Part shown: piece by piece, positions 7,566 through 16,620 of the stretch
Position numbering within the stretch: the first letter of the stretch is position 1
Layout: every line of letters begins with the position of its first letter
Notes under the pieces: generated by a model
Seen by the model: the letters and a program-made list of their open reading frames with translations, nothing else
Databases searched by the model: none
Told to the model about the DNA's origin: nothing
Made by a program: the position numbers and the translations under genes
DNA from: JAXLXE01 sp046328115
Lineage (GTDB): Bacteria; Chloroflexota; UBA6077; JACCZL01
Assembly (NCBI GenBank): GCA_046328115.1
Contig: JAXLXE010000002.1
Location: forward strand, 248,001 to 312,000
Reading direction: 5' to 3'
DNA length: 64,000 nucleotides

Positions 7566-8572
7566 CCCTCGGACGGCGTGGTGACCATCACGTTGTCGAA
7601 CTGGACGGTCGCGGGGACGGACCACGTGATCGCCCCTAGCGCAAAGCGACCACGCGCGTGCGTCTCGTCGCGGCTCTCTATCACCGTCGCCCCGTTGACG
7701 TTCACCCGTATGTCTGGACCCGCGCAACGGATCACCGTGCGCACCACGTCGCCAGGACTGCCCACGTCCACCGGACGCCACGGCGTGCTGGCGTACTCGC
7801 CACGCGCAACACGGGTCAGCCGCGCCCGGGCCTCCGCCAGATCCACCGTCAGCACGTAGGCATTCCCCTCATCCGTCTGACGGAAGAACACCTGGTAACC
7901 GGCGTGATCGCCGCGGGACGCCCTCGTGTCCACCGACAACGTGAAATCCGTCAACTCTTGACCCCACGCCGCCCACGCGTTCGCCGGCGCCGCGGCATCA
8001 CCCCCGGCCTTCATCGCAATGGTGTAGCGCCCCCCAAGGACCTCATGGTCCGCAAGTTCCGACGAAGCCGCGTTGATCGTGTTCTCACCCGGGCGAAACT
8101 CCCCGGTGTAGAGGATCTGCGGGATCGTCCGTCCCGGATACGTCAGCCGCCTGACTAGACGGTACGGCAGGTCCGCGCTCGCCGACCCGTCCGGCGAGTC
8201 CACCAGAATGAAGTAGCTGCCGGGCACCTGCAACCGCGCCAGAAGCGCTCCCCTCTCTGCGCGTCCCACAACGCGCCCGTTCCAATCCGCCAGCGTGATC
8301 CGGTAGGCAAACGGCGCGAACAGCAACTCAACCTGGGCATCCACATTGAAGTCCAGCACCTCAAACCGGTACGCGTCCACATCATCCGGCCTGGCGAGGT
8401 ATCCCACGCCTTCGGCACCAGGCCCGAGATAGCAGGCGGCCTGCAGGTCGTCATTGGGCTCCGGGCACGGGTCCTGCTGGGCGGAGGCCGGCGCAACCAC
8501 GCCGGCCACCAACATCACGCTCAACACCGCGGCCACCATGCTCAGCCAGCCGCCACGGGCGGCCCGCATCAC
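7562..8572 (-). CDS. Secreted protein with PPC-like and lectin/LamG-like domains
   Basis: 336 aa. A signal peptide spans residues 1-31 (hydrophobic core VAAVLSVMLVAGVV, cleavage near ASA). Residues 40-140 look like a bacterial pre-peptidase C-terminal domain, with DDVDAYRFEV and the GSYFILVDSP strand. Residues 150-335 look like a concanavalin-type or 3-keto-disaccharide-hydrolase-like beta sandwich, with YQVFFRQTDEGNAYVL, IRVNVNGATV and GRFALGAITW. I see no catalytic motif, so a binding role outside the cell is inferred. Its ATG overlaps the kinase stop, so both are probably one transcript. Confidence 0.65.
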   Translation of the reverse strand: MMRAARGGWLSMVAAVLSVMLVAGVVAPASAQQDPCPEPNDDLQAACYLGPGAEGVGYLARPDDVDAYRFEVLDFNVDAQVELLFAPFAYRITLADWNGRVVGRAERGALLARLQVPGSYFILVDSPDGSASADLPYRLVRRLTYPGRTIPQILYTGEFRPGENTINAASSELADHEVLGGRYTIAMKAGGDAAAPANAWAAWGQELTDFTLSVDTRASRGDHAGYQVFFRQTDEGNAYVLTVDLAEARARLTRVARGEYASTPWRPVDVGSPGDVVRTVIRCAGPDIRVNVNGATVIESRDETHARGRFALGAITWSVPATVQFDNVMVTTPSEG

Positions 8573-10728
8573 AGCGGTGGGCCGGGGCGCGGAGGCGGGC
8601 GAGTAGCCGCCGGCGCGGGAGCGGGCGCAGGACCTGGCTGTTGCTGCTGCTGGCTGGGTGCTTGCTGCCGCGGCGGTTGCTGCTGTTGACTGGGTGGCGG
8701 TGGCGCCGGCGCAGCCGGGACCGGAGTGGGCGTGTACGCGTTGAGTCGCTGCGCGGCTTCCGAGCCAACCGGATTGACCTCGAGCGCCCGCATGTAAGAC
8801 TTGTACGCACCCTCTCGGTCGCCCGCCGCCTGCTGCCGATCACCCCGCGCCACCAGCAGCGCATACAGCTTCTGCCGCGTCTCCCTGAAGCCCGGGTTGA
8901 TGGTCATGATCTGCTCGAGCGCCGCGATCGCCGCCTCGTCATCTTTCCCCCACGCGGCCTCCATCTGGGCATACAGCCGCCCGGAGCGGACCTCACTCAT
9001 CGCGCGGCCAATCTCCGCGTTGCCCGGCATCAGCTTGTCCGCCTCAACGACCTGGGCCTCCGCGCCGTCGAAGTCAGACCGCTTGAAGAGCGCCTCCGCC
9101 AGCCGCATCCGCGCATCCACAAGCGCGTCGTTCAATCCCGGCGTCTGCGGGTCCGTCTGTTTGATGGCCGTCATCGCCGCAATGGCCCCCTCCAGATCGC
9201 CCGCCGTCATCTGGCTCCTGGCGGCCTGGAGACGGTCGGCAGCGCCCGGCGTGGGCGTGGCTGGCGGTGCCGTGGGAGCAGTAATCGGCGCGGGCGCGGC
9301 GGGCGCCGCGGGCGGCGGTGCCACCGTAGGCTTCGCCGGCTCCGGAGTAGCCGGCGCCGGAGTCGGCACGCTCGTCGCGGCTGCCACCTGTGGGGTTGGC
9401 CGCACGGCTGTCGGCGTGACCAGCACAGAGGTACTCCCCAGGAGTCCGTAGCTGAACAGTGCCACCGCCAGCCCGCCTAAGACCAGCAGCGCGGCTGCCC
9501 CCAGCACGGCGATCAAAGCCACCGGGGTCGTCCCCTGCCGCGGCTGTACCGCCGTGGCCGCGGGCCGAGTGGCGCCCATCAGCGGAACCGGGGTGGGCGG
9601 CGCCGTCCGTCGCGGGACCGTCGCCTGGCGAGCGGACGCCGTGTCGGTCTGCACCCCCGCGACCCGCTCCGCGGCAACCGCCCCGGTCGATCGAGGTCCT
9701 GGATCGGTGCCCGCCCGCGGCGGGGCCGCAGCCGAATCGTGTGGGACCTGCTGCGTCGGGCGATCGATCAGCGTCGCCACGGTACCGCCGGACTGCGCCG
9801 GCGCCGCCAGTGCCTCCCGCGCGGCGGAAACGAGCTCGCGCCCGGACTGGAACCTGTCCTCCGGCGATTTCGCCAGCGCCTTCTCAAGAACCGCCTCGAT
9901 CGCCGCCGGCAAGTCCGGACGCATGTCTCGAATGGGCGGCGGCTGCTGATGCACGTGCATGTACAGGAGGGCGGGCGTGTTCGCCGCGCTAAACGGCGGC
10001 CGCCCACCCAGCGTCTCGTACAGCAGCACGCCCAGCGCGTACAGGTCCGTCCGGTGATCTACCTGATCACCGCGCGCCTGCTCGGGAGACATATACTCCG
10101 GCGTTCCGATCACCATGCGGGTGGACGTGAGCTGGGCACCCTCAGACGCTCGGGCAATGCCAAAGTCGTTGAGCGTCAGCGCATCGCCAGATTCCACGAG
10201 GATGTTCGCCGGCTTCACGTCCCTGTGCAGCACGCCCTTGCTGTGCGCGAAGTCCAGCGCGTCCGCGATCTGCTCCACCATACGCAGCGCGCGCATGGGG
10301 TCAATAGGGTTTTCGCGCCGCAGGAGCTGTCCCAGCGTCTCGCCATCCACAAAGCGCATGGCAATGTAGAACGTGCCGTCCACCCGACCCACGTCGTAGA
10401 TCGTGAGGATGTGCGGGTGGTAGAGATTCGCGGCGATCCGCGCTTCCTGCTCGAATCGTCGGATGATGACGTCATCCTCGGCCAGTCCGGGATGCAGGAT
10501 CTTCAGGGCCACCGGACGGTCCAGGCCAAGCTGCTGGGCCTTGTAGACCGTGGCCATGCCGCCGCGACCAAGCTGGTCCACGATCACGTACTGCCCGAGC
10601 TGTCGCCCAATCACTCCGTCACCAGTCCTGAACCCCCCGAGCTCCTGGAGAGACGAGCCGCTCACCATGCGCCTCCACGGCGACGGCCTTCGCGCGATCA
10701 TGATACTGGCGTCGTTGACGCCACTCAA
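8569..10728 (-). CDS. Transmembrane Ser/Thr protein kinase with extracytoplasmic TPR-like region
   Basis: 719-aa Hanks-type kinase of the PknB group. Kinase domain about 45-310: glycine loop GRGGMA (54-59), VALK with Lys76, HRDVKPAN with catalytic Asp170, DFG at 188-190, GTPEYMSPEQ. A Pro/Thr-rich linker follows, then one membrane helix (about 400-428, ALIAVLGAAALLVLGGLAVAL). The outer part holds TPR-like helical repeats (about 495-650) and ends in a Gln/Pro-rich tail. There are no PASTA repeats. The cytoplasmic kinase would sense through the outer repeats. It is followed by the secreted lectin-like protein, a plausible ligand or partner (inference). Confidence 0.92.
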   Translation of the reverse strand: MSGVNDASIMIARRPSPWRRMVSGSSLQELGGFRTGDGVIGRQLGQYVIVDQLGRGGMATVYKAQQLGLDRPVALKILHPGLAEDDVIIRRFEQEARIAANLYHPHILTIYDVGRVDGTFYIAMRFVDGETLGQLLRRENPIDPMRALRMVEQIADALDFAHSKGVLHRDVKPANILVESGDALTLNDFGIARASEGAQLTSTRMVIGTPEYMSPEQARGDQVDHRTDLYALGVLLYETLGGRPPFSAANTPALLYMHVHQQPPPIRDMRPDLPAAIEAVLEKALAKSPEDRFQSGRELVSAAREALAAPAQSGGTVATLIDRPTQQVPHDSAAAPPRAGTDPGPRSTGAVAAERVAGVQTDTASARQATVPRRTAPPTPVPLMGATRPAATAVQPRQGTTPVALIAVLGAAALLVLGGLAVALFSYGLLGSTSVLVTPTAVRPTPQVAAATSVPTPAPATPEPAKPTVAPPPAAPAAPAPITAPTAPPATPTPGAADRLQAARSQMTAGDLEGAIAAMTAIKQTDPQTPGLNDALVDARMRLAEALFKRSDFDGAEAQVVEADKLMPGNAEIGRAMSEVRSGRLYAQMEAAWGKDDEAAIAALEQIMTINPGFRETRQKLYALLVARGDRQQAAGDREGAYKSYMRALEVNPVGSEAAQRLNAYTPTPVPAAPAPPPPSQQQQPPRQQAPSQQQQQPGPAPAPAPAATRPPPRPGPPL

Positions 10729-10917
10729 GATCGAGAAGATGCCATCGCGCTTGCTTCACGATTTCACGAGTCTGCTACGGAACTGACGGCTGCCGCGCGA
10801 TCACAGTTCCGTCCGGTCAGCTCACCTCCCTCCACAATCCGCGGAGCACGGCGTTCCAGGCTGCCATAATCCTCCCCGCGCGGTAACCGCCGCGACACCG
10901 CGAGAGGCCAGATCATC

Positions 10918-11967
10918 GTGTCCGATGCCCCTGTCAGGCGTCTGACCCAGTTCAGCCACGGCGCCGGGTGAGCTTGCAAGCTCAGCTCCGCTGAGCTGGC
11001 GCAGGTTCTGCGCCACCTGCCCCCGGTCATCGATCCACGCGCACTCGTCGGCGCCTCAACGTCAGACGACGCGGCGGTGTATCAGCTCGCCCCGGATTTG
11101 GCGCTCGTCGCCACGGTGGACTTCATCACGCCCGTCGTGGATGACCCGGAGCGGTTCGGCGCGGTCGCTGCCGCCAACGCATTGAGCGATGTCTACGCCA
11201 TGGGCGGCAAGCCCATCTTCGCGCTCAACGTGGTCAACTTCCCGCGAGGCGAGCTGCCGCTCACGGTCCTGGAGCAGGTGCTCGCGGGAGGTGCCAGCAA
11301 GACCGCGGAGGCGGGCATCCCCATCCTGGGCGGACACAGCATCGACGACCTGGAGCTCAAGTACGGCATGGTGGTACTGGGCACCGTCAATCCGTCCAGC
11401 CTCATCACAAACGCCGGCGCCCACGAGGGCGACGTACTTATCCTCACCAAACCCATTGGTATCGGCCTGGCCACCACCGCCATCAAGGCCGGGCAGGCCT
11501 CAGACGCCGCCATCGCCGAGGCGCTCACCGTCATGACAACCCTCAACCGCGCCGCCGCCGAAGCCATGATTGAGGTCGGCTGCCATGCGGCAACGGACGT
11601 GACTGGATTCGGGCTCCTCGGCCACCTGGCGGAGATGACCCGCGCCAGCGGCGTCACGGCCAGCATCAGCGCCAGCAGCGTTCCGGTCCTGAGCTCAGCC
11701 CCGGAGCTGCTCCGCGCCGGCATGATCCCCGGCGGCACCCGCCGAAACCTGGAAGCCGTCAGTGCAAGCGTGGACTGGGATCCAATCATCCCAGAGGAGA
11801 CGCGCCTCCTCCTGGCTGATGCCCAGACATCCGGCGGCCTCCTCATCGCCGTAGCTCCAGAACGCGCCGAAGAGCTCTGCCGCGAGCTCGGGCGGCGCGG
11901 CGCCCTGGTGTGCGCCACGATCGGGCAGTTCGTCGCGGGACCGGGCCGCATCCAGGTGGCCCCGTGA
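10918..11967 (+). CDS. selD: Selenide, water dikinase (selenophosphate synthetase), selenocysteine-containing
   Basis: Makes selenophosphate from selenide and ATP, the selenium donor for Sec-tRNA and selenouridine. From the GTG at 10918 (AGAGG ten bases upstream) the product is 349 residues, full SelD length. The catalytic segment reads LTQFSHGAG-Sec-ACKL: the codon at position 18 is TGA (10969-10971), exactly where the family has Cys or Sec, followed by Cys20 and Lys21. The frame continues without a break into DDAAVY, LVATVDFITPVVDDP and NALSDVYAMGG, all SelD hallmarks. A plain ORF caller would start at 11077 and lose the active site. No other in-frame start exists after the TAA at 10867. 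Confidence 0.93.
10979..10997 (+). promoter_or_regulatory. Candidate bacterial SECIS hairpin of selD
   Basis: Starting 7 bases after the TGA codon, an 8-bp perfect stem (AGCTCAGC with GCTGAGCT) closes a three-base loop. Bacterial SECIS elements are hairpins within the coding region a short distance past the UGA and are bound by SelB. Position and stability fit; loop identity was not checked against a model. Part of the stem can also pair with GAGCTTGC immediately before it. Confidence 0.65.
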
Positions 11968-12010
11968 ATCACGACGCCGCGCGGTCAACCCTCAGACTGG
12001 GAAGCCCCGC

Positions 12011-12790
12011 TTGACCGTCTCACCAGGAAACTGGCTCGAAGCCCCGCCCAGGCGCGAATTTGACGTACCGCTCCCACGGATGCCCCGCTGGCTCGCCCGG
12101 TGGGATCGTGCCTTCACGCTCCTCAGTGACCGCGGCCGCCTGGGGGTTCTGGCGCTGGGCTTTCTGATCGTGGCCGCCACTGCCAGCTACGTCGTTGGCG
12201 CCACTACCATGATCCTGATCTCTCGCCGCGAGAACCAGGTCGCGCAGATCATCACGATAGAGCCAACACCGCAGGTCGTCTACGAGCCAACCGTGGCCGT
12301 CGCGCCCACTCCCCCACCCCCGCCACCCACCGCTGCGCCATTGCCAGGCGTACTCCCGCGCGTCATCGTGGCCCAGGCAACGCCCGTCCCGCCACCACCC
12401 GTGACACCGCTACCCCAGACCTCACGCGGATTTGCCCCCCAGACCGGCCCAGTAGGCCCCGCGGTCCCGGAGCGACCACGCCTCGTGGCAACGGCTGAGC
12501 CAACCCAGCCCCTCTTCCGTCCGGCCACCACGCTGGTACCCACACCCGTGGCGGGCACGCCCGCCCCAACCCGGCCGGGCTCCATCGTAGCCCCCACCCG
12601 GCCCGCGGTCATCACGTCGGTCGCCACTCCAGCCGGCCAGCCGGTCACCGGCCCCACGCGGCCTGCCGCCACCACCGCGCCGGCGGCCAAGCCTACCTCT
12701 CCGCCACTGTTCAGCAATCCCACGCCACCACGGGCCACCGCCGCGCCGCCTGCGCCAACCGTCCGCCCCGCTGGCACGCCGGCGCGCTGA
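12011..12790 (+). CDS. Pro/Thr-rich single-pass membrane protein, function unknown
   Basis: 259 aa from a TTG; an ATG at 12080 region out of better context is not preferred, so the start is uncertain. A short basic N-terminal part (RMPRWLARWDRAF) precedes one membrane helix (about 43-70, LGVLALGFLIVAATASYVVGAT). The remaining 180 residues are almost entirely Pro, Thr, Ala and Val, a low-complexity tail that would lie outside the cell. No catalytic domain is visible. It sits between selD and cdaA on the same strand. Composition resembles the linker of the kinase at 8569-10728, suggesting a wall-spanning segment. Confidence 0.6.
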   Translation: MTVSPGNWLEAPPRREFDVPLPRMPRWLARWDRAFTLLSDRGRLGVLALGFLIVAATASYVVGATTMILISRRENQVAQIITIEPTPQVVYEPTVAVAPTPPPPPPTAAPLPGVLPRVIVAQATPVPPPPVTPLPQTSRGFAPQTGPVGPAVPERPRLVATAEPTQPLFRPATTLVPTPVAGTPAPTRPGSIVAPTRPAVITSVATPAGQPVTGPTRPAATTAPAAKPTSPPLFSNPTPPRATAAPPAPTVRPAGTPAR

Positions 12791-13103
12791 GCGCGCGCGT
12801 TCGTCCGTCGCTTCGACGCGGCATGCTATACTGGAGAGACCTCCTCCGACGCCCCCATGCTCGAACTGTCCTAAGGGCGCCGCGCTCCGCCAAGAGTCCT
12901 CGCTCGATCGTGCCGTTCAGGTGGGGGAGGGTCTCGATCGGGATTCGATGACGACAGCAGCCGGGCGCCCGGACCGAAACGCGCTGGGCCTTGGCGTGTG
13001 GCCGCTTACGGCGTCATCCAGCGGCCGCGTGAGCGCGTATATCCCTGTGCGCGCCGGTTTGTCGCGAGCTGTACGGTCGCGATCTTGGGAGGGGACGCCG
13101 TAG
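12791..13103 (+). other. 313-base leader or intergenic region before cdaA
   Basis: I find no supported gene here. A GCGCGC-TGA-GCGCGC hairpin overlaps the stop of the preceding gene. TATACT at 12827-12832 is a good -10 box without a clear -35; if used, the cdaA message would have a leader of about 265 bases. No ydaO-type c-di-AMP riboswitch core was recognised. Confidence 0.4.
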
Positions 13104-13943
13104 ATGGAGTCATTACTCCGGGCAGTCACCGCCGCCGTTGCCCAGCTCGAGTGGCGCAGCGCCATCGACATCTTCGTCGTGGCCATCATCCTCTACTGGC
13201 TGCTCACCCTCATTCAGGGCACCACGGCCATGATGCTCGTACGCGGCATCGTCACCCTGCTCCTGGTGGGCACCGTGCTGAGCAATGTCCTGAATCTCAC
13301 CGTGCTGAGCTGGCTGCTTCGGAACAGCATCCCCGCCCTCATCGTCGCCGTCCCCATCCTCTTCCAGCCGGAGCTGCGGCGCGCCCTTGAGCAGATCGGT
13401 CGCGCGGGCGGCTGGCTCCCACACCCGTCAAACCTCAGCAGTCCGGCCCACATCATTGACGTGATTGCCGTGGCCTCCCGCCGCCTCTCGGAGCGCCGTT
13501 GGGGTGCGCTCATCGTCCTCGAGCGGGAGACTCCGCTCGGCGAATTCGCTGACACGGGAGTCCTCATCGATGGCACCCTGTCCGTGGAGCTGCTGCTGAA
13601 CATCTTCTTCCCCAACTCGCCGCTCCACGATGGCGCCGTCATCATCCGCGGTGATCGCCTCATCGCCGCCGGCACGGTGCTCCCTCTGTCAGACATCCAC
13701 GGAACTGCCGTGCACTTCGGCACGCGCCACCGCGCCGCGCTAGGGATCACGGAGCGCACGGATGCGCTGACCATCGTCGTCTCCGAGGAGACCGGGCGGA
13801 TCTCCGTGGGCAATGGTGGACGCCTGTCACCCAGCCTCGATGAGAGCAAGCTCCGTGCCAGCCTGGGCACCCTGTACAAGCCCCAGACCGCTGACCAGCT
13901 CCCCGCCTGGATCAGGGGCCGCTCTATCGCTCGGGCAAGCTGA
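13104..13943 (+). CDS. cdaA: Membrane diadenylate cyclase CdaA
   Basis: Makes cyclic di-AMP from two ATP. 279 aa. Three N-terminal membrane helices lie between residues 20 and 85, then the DisA_N (DAC) domain. Seen: LFQPELRRALE (86-96), LHDGAVII with the DGA motif at 176-178, and FGTRHRAALGITE with GTRHR at 206-210, the two catalytic motifs. Pairing with the YbbR-domain gene 2 bases downstream is the classical cdaA-cdaR arrangement, although glmM does not follow here. Confidence 0.95.
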   Translation: MESLLRAVTAAVAQLEWRSAIDIFVVAIILYWLLTLIQGTTAMMLVRGIVTLLLVGTVLSNVLNLTVLSWLLRNSIPALIVAVPILFQPELRRALEQIGRAGGWLPHPSNLSSPAHIIDVIAVASRRLSERRWGALIVLERETPLGEFADTGVLIDGTLSVELLLNIFFPNSPLHDGAVIIRGDRLIAAGTVLPLSDIHGTAVHFGTRHRAALGITERTDALTIVVSEETGRISVGNGGRLSPSLDESKLRASLGTLYKPQTADQLPAWIRGRSIARAS

Positions 13944-13945
13944 CG

Positions 13946-15217
13946 TTGGGCCTGCCAAGGATCGACGGCGGGCGAGCCCTGCTCGCCCTCGCCCTGGCGT
14001 TCGCCGTCTGGATTGTCGTCCAGAATGAGCAGAACCCGGATCGCACCGACGTCCCCGCGTTCTCCGTGCCCATCGAAGTCGTCAACCTCCCTCCTGGCCT
14101 CGTGGTGGTAAGCGAGAACCCCCTGACCCAGGTCCGCGTGCGCCTCCCAAGCGAAGCATGGCCCGGCCTGAGCCCGGCCAGCTTCCGCGCCACCGCGGAC
14201 GCGTCCAATGCCACCGCGGGTGTGAATGAGCTCAACACCAGCGTTGAGAGCCTCTCGCAACAGGTCCGCATGGTGGAGCCCATTCCGCCGCGGGTGAACG
14301 TGGCCCTGGAGGAAGTCACCGACCGCGTCACCACGGTCAAACTCAATATCGTGGGCAACGTCCCCTTCGGCTACGCCTACTCCGCCCCACGCGTCTCGCC
14401 AGAGAACGTCACCATCAGCGGTGCGTCAAGCGCGGTCGGGCGCGTCGACGCGGTGCTGGTGGATCTGCGATTAGACGCCGTCACCGTGAGCCTCAACGGG
14501 ACGTACGCCCCGCGCGCGGTGGATGCGCGCGGCGAGCTCGTGCGGTCCGTCCGAGTCGCACCGTCCACCGTGAACGTGGATGTCCCAGTCGCCCAGCAGG
14601 TCGCGTACAAAGAAGTGGGAGTACGACCCGTCACCCGGGGCAGGCTGGCACCCGGCTACGCGCTCCAGCCCGTGGAGGTGGAGCCATCAACCGCCACCGT
14701 CGTGGGGTCCCCCACTACCCTGCGGGCCGTCGAGTACGTAGAAACGGAGCCCATCGACGTGGGAGGACTCTCTTCCATCGCCGTCCGCCGCGTCCAGGTC
14801 ACACCGCCGCAGGGCCTCTCTCTGCTCCAATCCCAGCCGGTCACGGTCACCCTCCGCGTGGCCCCCGTCGTGGTCAGCCAGACCCTACGTCTCATTCCCA
14901 CCGCCTCAGGTCTCCCACCCGGCCTCTCGCTCGCCAGCGAGATCCCACCGGTTGACGTCACCATCAGTGGTCCCGCGCCCACGCTGCAGACACTCAGCTC
15001 CCGCGATTTCCGAGTCTTCGTTGACCTGGCCGGTGTGCGGGCTGGACGCAATGATCTGGCGCCAAGGGTGAGCCTCCCTGCACCATTCACGTTGGACAAG
15101 ATTGAGCCGCCCTCCGTGACAGTCATCCTCCGTGAGGCGCCCACGCCCGTGGCATCCCCTTCCACGGGCGCAACCGGCGAGTTGATCCTGCCCCAAGCAA
15201 CCCCCACCGAGCGTTAG
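13946..15217 (+). CDS. YbbR-domain protein, probable CdaA regulator (CdaR-like)
   Basis: 423 aa from a TTG directly after the cdaA stop. An N-terminal membrane anchor (ALLALALAFAVWIVV) is followed by about four YbbR repeats, each with a pattern like VTISGASSAVGRVDAVLVDL or ATVVGSPTTLRAVEYVETEPIDV. In Firmicutes the equivalent protein binds CdaA and adjusts cyclic di-AMP output. The repeats would face outward. Close spacing indicates translation coupled to cdaA. Confidence 0.88.
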   Translation: MGLPRIDGGRALLALALAFAVWIVVQNEQNPDRTDVPAFSVPIEVVNLPPGLVVVSENPLTQVRVRLPSEAWPGLSPASFRATADASNATAGVNELNTSVESLSQQVRMVEPIPPRVNVALEEVTDRVTTVKLNIVGNVPFGYAYSAPRVSPENVTISGASSAVGRVDAVLVDLRLDAVTVSLNGTYAPRAVDARGELVRSVRVAPSTVNVDVPVAQQVAYKEVGVRPVTRGRLAPGYALQPVEVEPSTATVVGSPTTLRAVEYVETEPIDVGGLSSIAVRRVQVTPPQGLSLLQSQPVTVTLRVAPVVVSQTLRLIPTASGLPPGLSLASEIPPVDVTISGPAPTLQTLSSRDFRVFVDLAGVRAGRNDLAPRVSLPAPFTLDKIEPPSVTVILREAPTPVASPSTGATGELILPQATPTER

Positions 15218-15264
15218 CCCGGCCAGCCGCCACCGCGGCGCGCCGGCGCCTGGAAAGAGACCCC

Positions 15265-16584
15265 ATGGCTCGTCCCGTAGTGGCCATCGTTGGCCGGCCC
15301 AACGTTGGCAAATCCACCCTGTTCAACCGCCTCATCGGCGAACGGCGCGCCGTCATGCACGACGTGCCCGGCACCACCCGCGACCGTCTCTACGGCACCT
15401 GCGAGTGGCGGGGTCGTGAGCTGACGGTGATCGACACCGGAGGCATCGGCCTGGAAACCGGCGAGGGACTCCTCGCCGACATCCGCGTCCAGGCCCAGGA
15501 GGCCATGGACGAAGCAGACATCGTCCTCTTCCTGGTGGACGCCGCCAGCGGCCCAGTCTCGGCAGACTCCGAAGTGGCAGACCTGCTCCGCCGATCCCAG
15601 AAGCCCATCGTCCTCGGGGCCAACAAAGCGGACGGTCTCCGACAGGAGCGGCTGGCCGTGGAGTTCTACGAGCTCGGCATGGGCGAGCCCGTTGCCCTCT
15701 CCGCGCTCCACGGCACCGGCACCGGTGATCTGCTCGACGAGATCGTGGGCCAGCTCCCGGAATCCACACCGACAGATGAGGAGGAGACAGACGTCTCGAT
15801 CGCCGTCGTCGGGCGCCCGAACGTCGGCAAATCCTCGCTGGTCAACGCGCTACTCCACCGTGAGCGGTCGATTGTGAGCCCCATCCCCGGCACCACGCGC
15901 GACGCCGTGGACAGCGAGCTCAAGTACCACGGCCAGCGCATCCTGCTGATCGACACGGCAGGCATCCGCCGACGGGGCCGTGTAGAGCAGGGGGTGGAGA
16001 AGTTCAGCGTGCTCCGCGCCGTCCGCGCCATCGAGCGGGCCGAGGTGGCGGTCCTGGTGATCGATGCCGTGGAGGGCCCCACGGCCCAGGACACCCACGT
16101 CGCGGGCTACGTCCAGGAGGCGAAGAAGGGCCTCCTGGTAGCCGTCAATAAGTGGGACCTGATCGAGAAGGACAACCACACCACGCAGGAGTACAGCCGC
16201 CGCGTTCGACGCGATCTGATATTCGTGGACTGGGCGCCACTCGTATTCATCTCGGCCCTCACCGGGCAGCGCGTCACTCGGATTTTGGAGATGGCGCGCG
16301 CCATCCAGACAGAGCGCGACAAGCGCATCCCCACACCCCGCCTGATGGAGCTGGTCCGCGACGCGCTGGCAAAGCACCCGCGCACCGAGAAAGGCCGTCA
16401 GCTCAAGATCTACTACGCCACTCAGGCCAGCGTCCGTCCACCCACCTTCGTGTTCTTCGTCAACGATCCCAGGCTGGTCCACTTCTCGTACGAGCGCTTC
16501 CTGGAGAACCAGATTCGCGCCAGCTTTGGCTTCGAGGGCACCGGGATCCGATTGGTATTTCGCGGTCGCGCCGAGCGCGACTAG
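15265..16584 (+). CDS. der: Ribosome biogenesis GTPase Der (EngA)
   Basis: Tandem-GTPase needed for 50S subunit assembly. 439 aa. First G domain: GRPNVGKS near residue 10, DTGG, NKAD. Second G domain: GRPNVGKS near residue 183, DTAGI, NKWD. The C-terminal KH-like domain ends with FGFEGTGIRLVFRGR, typical of Der. The ATG at 15265 is 47 bases after the YbbR gene and probably in the same transcript. Confidence 0.97.
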   Translation: MARPVVAIVGRPNVGKSTLFNRLIGERRAVMHDVPGTTRDRLYGTCEWRGRELTVIDTGGIGLETGEGLLADIRVQAQEAMDEADIVLFLVDAASGPVSADSEVADLLRRSQKPIVLGANKADGLRQERLAVEFYELGMGEPVALSALHGTGTGDLLDEIVGQLPESTPTDEEETDVSIAVVGRPNVGKSSLVNALLHRERSIVSPIPGTTRDAVDSELKYHGQRILLIDTAGIRRRGRVEQGVEKFSVLRAVRAIERAEVAVLVIDAVEGPTAQDTHVAGYVQEAKKGLLVAVNKWDLIEKDNHTTQEYSRRVRRDLIFVDWAPLVFISALTGQRVTRILEMARAIQTERDKRIPTPRLMELVRDALAKHPRTEKGRQLKIYYATQASVRPPTFVFFVNDPRLVHFSYERFLENQIRASFGFEGTGIRLVFRGRAERD

Positions 16585-16620
16585 TCAGACGCGGCCAATA
16601 GGCCGCGGGCGCCAGGCAGA

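Noticed and set aside
11077..11967. SelD starting at the GTG 11077
   Set aside because: This start would remove the catalytic Sec/Cys-Lys loop and the glycine-rich N-terminus. The longer reading through TGA matches the family.
12921..13103. 60-aa frame before cdaA
   Set aside because: No homology, weak ribosome site and irregular composition; more likely leader sequence.
12791..13103. ydaO-type c-di-AMP riboswitch ahead of cdaA
   Set aside because: Considered because of the gene downstream, but I cannot find the conserved core sequences.
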